From the NCBI GenBank assembly GCA_000328365.1, contig KB309561.1:62001-126000 (forward strand): a DNA stretch of 64,000 bases, read 5' to 3'. How positions within the stretch are numbered: the first letter of the stretch is position 1; each line of letters opens with the position of its first letter. Both the position numbers and the translations under genes were made by a program. Shown here in pieces: positions 50,801 to 64,000 of this stretch. Below the pieces are notes generated by a model. The model did not search any database, had not been told where the DNA came from, and was given only the letters and a program-made list of their open reading frames with translations. The stretch is from Capitella teleta (lineage: Eukaryota; Annelida; Polychaeta; Capitellidae).

Positions 50801-52023
50801 GCGATTAAATCGGGTCAAAGTTCAGGGGTCAGGGCCTCACCAAACACAAACATGCTGCTTTCATGAACAACAGCTGAGTGGTGGTATCTTGGGGCGGGAG
50901 GGGCCCCAGTTGTAAATGCACTGAGAAAGTAAGACATCTGTCAGATGCGATAAGGAGTGAAGGTTGCATGTACTCACCGACCCCAAGATTTGTCCTTGAC
51001 GTCAAAGCGTAAGAGGTCATTGAGCATGTTCTCTCTGGAAATGGGAGAAATATACATGTGGCTGGGATGTTATGGCCATTTCACTTACCCATTGTCACCA
51101 CCAAAGACAAATAAGGCTCCCTTGTAGGCAACCACAGTATGCTTACTCCGCCTGCAAGAGTTATGCAAGTATCAGACACAGAATAAAACACATCCAGATA
51201 AACCTATGACTGGGTAATACGCTGGGATGTTGGTAATCTGGCAGATAATTGTCATACATGGTTCATGCATCGCATGTGCAAGATTGCCACATGCTTCAGA
51301 ATCAGAATGGAAGAATTGATTGCATGGATATCTTACAGAACTCATCTCATCGCTTCGATATAGCCATCCATAATATATGCAGCATTAGTTTGCCATATAA
51401 TGCTTGCATATATCCTTATGAAAAATCGCCTTTCACCAACAATAATATATTACTTTAGCCTTCTAATTTAGTAATTTTCACATGAATGCATCACAAAACA
51501 TGATTTTTTAACATCTATTGATTCTATTCTAATCATCTCATATCAATAGTTGTTGACTCCTCTAGAAATAATCCGTTTTCAACTTATTATACAATGCCGA
51601 CCTTATTCCATGAAAGGCGAGAAATTTCAATCTGTGTTGTACATGTTTACATTGCGCTGACATACTACAGCAAGCCCAATGGGTCTCTCAGTGTATCACT
51701 TTATCAATACTTATTATACTATATGGAGTTTGGCTATATTATATATTATATATACTATAGAGTTAGGCTATAGGCCTAAACAATTCACTGAAAGTTCTTT
51801 GACATTACTACCTTAAACCTACACAGCCTTGTAACCAGAGCAACAAAGCGCATCCTGATTAGGAAGCATCAGGATCTCACCTGGCACCAACGAAAACATC
51901 ACATTCTGGCATTCGTTTCCAACGGTGCACCGTTTCGAAGGGCCCGAAGTCGAGTGTGAGGCAGTCGCTACTCTCAGACCATGCACCATCCGTCTCGCGG
52001 ACGTTCGCGTGAGCAGCGGCCAT
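47899..52023 (-). CDS. LZTR1: LZTR1 orthologue, Kelch-BTB-BACK adaptor of CUL3
   Basis: Twenty-one exons: 51881-52023, 51089-51151, 50978-51034, 50841-50920, 50682-50790, 50483-50630, 50260-50399, 50058-50204, 49953-50007, 49788-49898, 49640-49732, 49496-49582, 49291-49444, 49163-49227, 48993-49109, 48778-48940, 48535-48713, 48337-48486, 48233-48286, 48103-48183, 47899-48054. They sum to 2,352 nt, 783 residues, one frame. The N-terminal half has six Kelch-type repeats ([65 protein letters not shown]); the C-terminal half has two BTB-BACK units (FCDIDFIIG...; [55 protein letters not shown]). Human LZTR1 targets RAS-family GTPases, notably RIT1 and MRAS, for CUL3-dependent ubiquitination on endomembranes. 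Most introns are about 50-90 bp; intron 1 is 729 bp and holds a repeat. The ATG at 52021-52023 gives MAAAHANV, matching the family's short variable N-terminus. Confidence 0.95.
51353..51440 (-). repeat. Dispersed repeat in LZTR1 intron 1
   Basis: Its reverse complement (TTATTGTTGGTGAAAGGCGA and onward for about 90 bp) resembles 55013-55100 on the plus strand. The latter belongs to a small insertion nested in another repeat, so both are probably copies of one short element in opposite orientation. Confidence 0.6.
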
Positions 52024-52647
52024 TGGAGTGATTTTGGACACTCTGACGGACAGGATCTGCTTCTGCGGGGCGGGTGATGACTCAGTGATAAATTGACAGC
52101 TCAAAACCTTAAGAGATTCCGCACTTCAAAGAACATAAACAAAAAAACAAGAACTCCCACTAAACTTCCGGTCCATAATTTTTGCTGCAGTCGCACAAAG
52201 GAATGCGTTATGAGTTTGATACGTGTTGACCTTTAAATCATAGATGAATCACATGAAGTTTATTTCGTCTATGGTTAAATAGATACCAAGTACTAGAACG
52301 TACAGAGCTTAGATCCGACAGAACACCCTTAACCATAATAGGGGAATGTTGCTATATATTATGATTATTTTTTCAAACAACATTTTCATTATCATCATCA
52401 CCCCATTCCATGTCAACACAGCTTGATCCACGAAATATATATCAGGCTATGAAGAATTCTTCAACCCTTGATTCTTTTAACTGCAGCGAGTCGAACTGTG
52501 CGCTCATTTAGACGAACACTTGACCACTGATAGCAAAAACTCAGGCGCAGGACTGCTGTCGGTCATGATATGCTTGCACTAGGAATATTCAATCTTCCAG
52601 CCCCACTCTGAAGCATCTCCGTGCATCCCCGTCATTCCTGTCCTTGG
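52024..52647. other. Upstream region of LZTR1
   Basis: Holds the LZTR1 5' UTR and presumably its promoter. Nothing else recognised. Confidence 0.5.
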
Positions 52648-54504
52648 AGGTGTATGTGATTGTGGAGGCTATGAAATATTTTCTGCCTCTGAAGCTGTGG
52701 GTGGCACACACTGCGGGCGTACAAGATAAGTACTGGAGGAGACTTTGAAGCAAAACTGTTCTTCGTGCCTGGTTGCTTTGATATCATCGCCAGGCTGCCC
52801 ACAATAAAGTGTAACAAGAGCCAGCAGAGTAGACATCAGTGACATAGTAGCACAATTATGTCGGTGTCTGTCGATTACTATGACATCCGTAATGATCCGT
52901 TGCTTTAGCATTCTGTATGGCTATTTGACGGATTGATACGTCAGCATCCAACTCTGAATGCTTCACCATGCATCTGATTGCCTCCATTATATGTGCAATC
53001 AAGTTGATTACATTTACTTTGTTTCTCGTTCGATAAGAAATCTTCTTTCTTACTTATACGAGCATTTCGTAGGTAAAGTGCACCGCTATTTCACTCAGTC
53101 GACTGCTTTCTAGGTGGGTTGCTTCTTTCAGCTCATATACTGCGATGTCATTGAATATTGCTTGTTTGGGCCTTGGCCCGATAGTTGTTGAAGCAATTAC
53201 CAACTATGCTGTGTTAGGGGATTGATTGGAATCGAATCCAACTGTTTCCTAATTGTATCTGCTAGTACTGCATGGTACGTTTAATGAACTTACGCATCAC
53301 GTGGAATACTTCAGCAGGGGTTTCATAGCTATTCATGTCTAAAATAAATCTCTGAAACAGTAGATCTGGCGGCGGGCATGATCGAAGGCTGCTCCAATCG
53401 CCTAAATTCTAGAAGCTCGTGTGGTCTATATACATTACGCTCATGCCTGTCATTCGCTTTTGTATAATTATGTTCACGCCATTTTGCTTCGAGGGGTCAA
53501 AGTTGACAGAAGAGTCGGTTGTCAAACATATCCAATTGTTTCTAAGAGTTTGATCTAAGAAAGATTTCCTGCTTCTCCATTCGATAGATTACAGATAATC
53601 TGTGTATTCTGCATACTGCCATAGACAGTCACAGTTACACAGCGCCCGCCAGCCTGCCTTGATATCCAATTTGATAGTACTACAGAGCCACCGAATATAA
53701 ATGAAGAATTATTATTAAAATTCAAGATGGCTGGCCAATAGGGCCTCAACACGATGCGCGTATAACTCGATCTTCTTCTGGCGGTTTTTGATTGCATTCA
53801 GGTGGTTTAGTGGGCCGGGTTAATTATAATTATGTGGACCTCACAATTGAACTGGTATTGGTGAGAAACCCGAGGATGAATGTACAGTATATTTTATAAA
53901 TATTTTGTCACCTTCGGATATTTTTGCACCTGTGATTATATAGACCCGAACGGAAACGTTTCAGATGCGCAATGCACATAACGAACCATGCCCTAACATG
54001 TCTCACTTTGCCGCATCGAGTTCTTCGTTTTGAAATGTTGCATGATTTTGCCATTTGAAAGGTAAAGTAACTTTTGATCTAATCCAAGTACTCAGCAGTT
54101 GTACTGCTTAACTAAAATAGTTACCTATCTTTCAACAAACAGATTCGACTGATTTTAGAAGTTTTACCGATTTTACTGTTTTACTGATGAGGCAATTCTG
54201 CATCTTAGTAGACCCCAGGATTTCTGGGCTAAGTCTTGCATTGATTAGCTTATATAACCTATAATATATGTGCTACACATGTTTCTTTAATTAATTGAGC
54301 CCAAAACGATAACAAATTTCGCATGTTCTATTATCTCTGAATACCATTAAAACATTTCAATAGACATTTTAGTTTAAGGAGTGAATCGTCACTGAATTCC
54401 GACTTACTCACGAAACCCCGTTTTAAAGTAATTAGGGGGTATGGGTAAGTTTTGTGATTATTACTCGAGCCAGGTGTACTGACTCGCAATGTTTAATATT
54501 TGTA
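52648..54504 (+). repeat. 1.8-kb dispersed repeat, copy B
   Basis: Same strand and order as copy A at 28997-30810. It lacks about 280 bp found in A near the left side and has about 250 extra bp at 54035-54290. The extra piece contains inverted ends (GAAAGGTAAAGTAACT near 54057 against AGTTACCTATCTTTC near 54124). The identical 80-bp core is 52740-52819. On the minus strand a frame of 58 codons from ATG 52845 to 52669 begins with a hydrophobic, signal-peptide-like stretch (MSLMSTLLALVTLYCGQPG). Confidence 0.8.
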
Positions 54505-54689
54505 TTCAATGAGTATATATCCATGAAGGCTCATAAATTTAGGCCAGTAATAGTGCTCTCTTCTGAGCTTCATTTGACCATTTTTGATAATTTCATTAAA
54601 TGTGACAACACATTTACTTTTTTATTGCTTTGGTGCGTCTATATGAGGAAAATATCGGAAATATTCGTCCATGATAAATAGTCTAAATC

Positions 54690-55180
54690 GATTTTGAATT
54701 ACCGCGTAAATCGGGAGTCTGATGCATTTTGACGAAATGCCGACCCCTGCTCCACTCAAATTGGCGTCAGAGGTGATCACGTGACTTTCTGAGAAATTCA
54801 CTGATTGCAATTTTCATCTGACAGAGCTATCCTATATTCAAGCCAAATTTCAACTTACTGTGTTCATGCCTTCTATGTTAGACCTATATATAGGCCTATA
54901 GGCCCCTACTATGGCTGATCCCGATCGCCCGTGGATCAGCCCTACCGTGTCAGACCAAAAATGAGTCCACATTAATTGAAATTTTAGGCTTCCAGGTTGC
55001 GAATTTTCTTTTCGTTATTGTTGGTGAAAGGCGATTTTTCACATGGATATGCGAGCTTTGCATTATTTATGGCAGAACACATGCTGCATATTAATGCGGC
55101 ATTTCATAGGCCTTTGTTAGATCGAGAACTTTTCAAACAACACTCGTATTATCACGCTGCTCTGTTGTTAAAAGATGAAA
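54690..55180 (+). repeat. Dispersed repeat interrupted by a nested insertion
   Basis: The outer repeat matches 9881-10105. It breaks after 54883 and resumes at 55115. The interrupting 232 bp are flanked by TGTTAGA at 54876-54882 and 55115-55121, which looks like a 7-bp target-site duplication. The insert includes a 9-bp perfect hairpin (GGCTGATCC ... GGATCAGCC) and a segment related to 51353-51440. Confidence 0.65.
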
Positions 55181-55305
55181 CTATAGCGCACACCAGTCGA
55201 AATTAGGTGTCGGCAAACTTTTCAAACAAAGGGCCAGATTGAGAGAATCATAGCAACAAAAGCTGAGAGTCACACAGAAATATGGATTGTTTTAATTAAT
55301 AAATT

Positions 55306-55566
55306 TTATTTCAATACATCGTGTAGGCCTACTGTGATACAGAACCACAGTATTCCATTGTCGCGTAGTAGAGACAGCTTGCTGAAGGATCGTTCCCCAG
55401 AACATGCAGTGATCATAAGGCTGAGATACATCCTCAGTGTTAAATTGAAGGAAGGGAAGGTGTCCCCAAGGCCTTCTTCGTGGATCAGTAGCGCCATTGA
55501 AGACGGCGTTTGGCCCTCACGTTGCCCACAGTACGATTCGGCGAACCGGTGATTCGGCCAGTACAA
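55306..55566 (-). pseudogene. hAT transposase C-terminal remnant
   Basis: The minus-strand frame reads FPSFNLTLRMYLSLMITACS directly followed by GERSFSKLSLLRDN. This is the hallmark of the hAT C-terminal dimerisation domain (FPNL...LTLPV..ASGERSFSKLK). Only this piece is recognised; the following residues do not continue the domain, and no zinc finger, catalytic core or terminal repeats were found, so it is a decayed DNA-transposon fragment. Confidence 0.7.
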
Positions 55567-63265
<7,699 letters not shown>

Positions 63266-64000
63266 CTGTGGGTAAAAACTGAATCAGCAGATGAATTAAT
63301 TACAGAAAAGTATGAACACAAGAGAGTCTCGTGTAGTTCTAATCCTTAGAGTTACACCAATATGTCGACAGAGGCGTGATTTAAGCTTCCAGTTCCCGAA
63401 GCCTGACCACGACTACAATCTGTCAACACTGAGATAACTAAGCTCAAGAAGAAGATATAGTTCTGATATAATTGTGCAGAAGTAACATGTAGACGACAGG
63501 ATGCTAAACTATGCTGGCTGTTCTTTTTCCAGGACAACGGGGGCAACTCAGACACAGAACAAAAGTCAGACAAACAACCTTTTCCGTCAGGCCAATTCTC
63601 ACAATACGAAAACAAATGCTACCTTGAATGGCGCAGCACTCACTATCATGTAGCGCATGCGCTATATCAAAGTGCTCATCCAAGTATATTTACTTTGCAC
63701 AGAGCAATTAGCTGTCAAAATTCAAGGAGATCTACGTGTATCGCTGTCTCGGTGCTGACTTCAATTGGCCGACTCAGGCAACAGTAAGCATACATACGCC
63801 GAAATTGACGTGGCCTACATGATAAAAGGGCCCTGAGTAGCTCAATCAGTTTGACCACCACAATTCTACGTCTATTAGACGACTGAGCAGTCTGAGCCAT
63901 TCGGCCAATAAGCATAATGAAATCGTAGATTTTTGTATTTGAAGTTTTTTGAACACCCATAGCTCGAAGCTCGGCATATCAAACCACCTCTTTGAGTGAA
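63266..64000. other. Intron of the guanylyl cyclase gene to the window edge
   Basis: The acceptor at 63266-63267 (minus strand) implies an intron extending right. I find no exon of the ligand-binding domain here. A box A-like TAGCTCAATCAGTT at 63838-63851, without a clear box B, may be a SINE remnant. Confidence 0.55.

Overview
The window is metazoan nuclear DNA: split genes with GT-AG introns, many of them only 50-60 bp, long AT-rich intergenic stretches, microsatellites and worn transposon pieces. The best clue to the organism is the gene at 31509-33852. Its last exon encodes a 20-residue C-terminal peptide that matches, as I remember it, capitellacin from the polychaete annelid Capitella teleta. 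I therefore read the window as an annelid, most likely Capitella. That rests on memory of one peptide plus a generally invertebrate gene style.

Layout, left to right. (1) 227-3591, +: 3' part of a calmodulin-like gene. (2) 3.8-11.2 kb: intergenic, with one dispersed repeat. (3) 11235-19640, +: a complete ten-exon, membrane-anchored cholinesterase-family esterase with a 470-bp (TTC)n tract in intron 1 and a LINE tail in intron 7. (4) 22857-about 26019, -: N-acetylglucosamine kinase, with two alternative copies of the exon that forms the catalytic GTGSxC / CGGWGH segment. (5) 26.1-31.3 kb: intergenic, holding copy A of a 1.8-kb dispersed repeat. (6) 31509-33852, +: BRICHOS-domain precursor of a tachyplesin-like beta-hairpin antimicrobial peptide. 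(7) 35558-37540, -: intronless TRIM-NHL protein. (8) 41106-43631, +: ten-exon DEG/ENaC (ASIC-like) channel. (9) 44630-45414 and 46415-47099, +: tandem claudin-superfamily paralogues. (10) 47899-52023, -: complete 21-exon LZTR1 orthologue. (11) 52.6-55.9 kb: copy B of the 1.8-kb repeat, a nested insertion and a hAT transposase remnant. (12) 59059-63265, -: 3' two-thirds of a receptor guanylyl cyclase that runs off the right edge.

The genes do not form one pathway; this is an ordinary gene neighbourhood. The items most worth attention are the antimicrobial-peptide precursor, the duplicated NAGK exon pair, and a set of dispersed repeats shared between introns and intergenic DNA. Exon borders were set by hand from splice consensus, reading phase and remembered family sequences; every multi-exon model listed sums to an intact frame. 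No transcript evidence was available.
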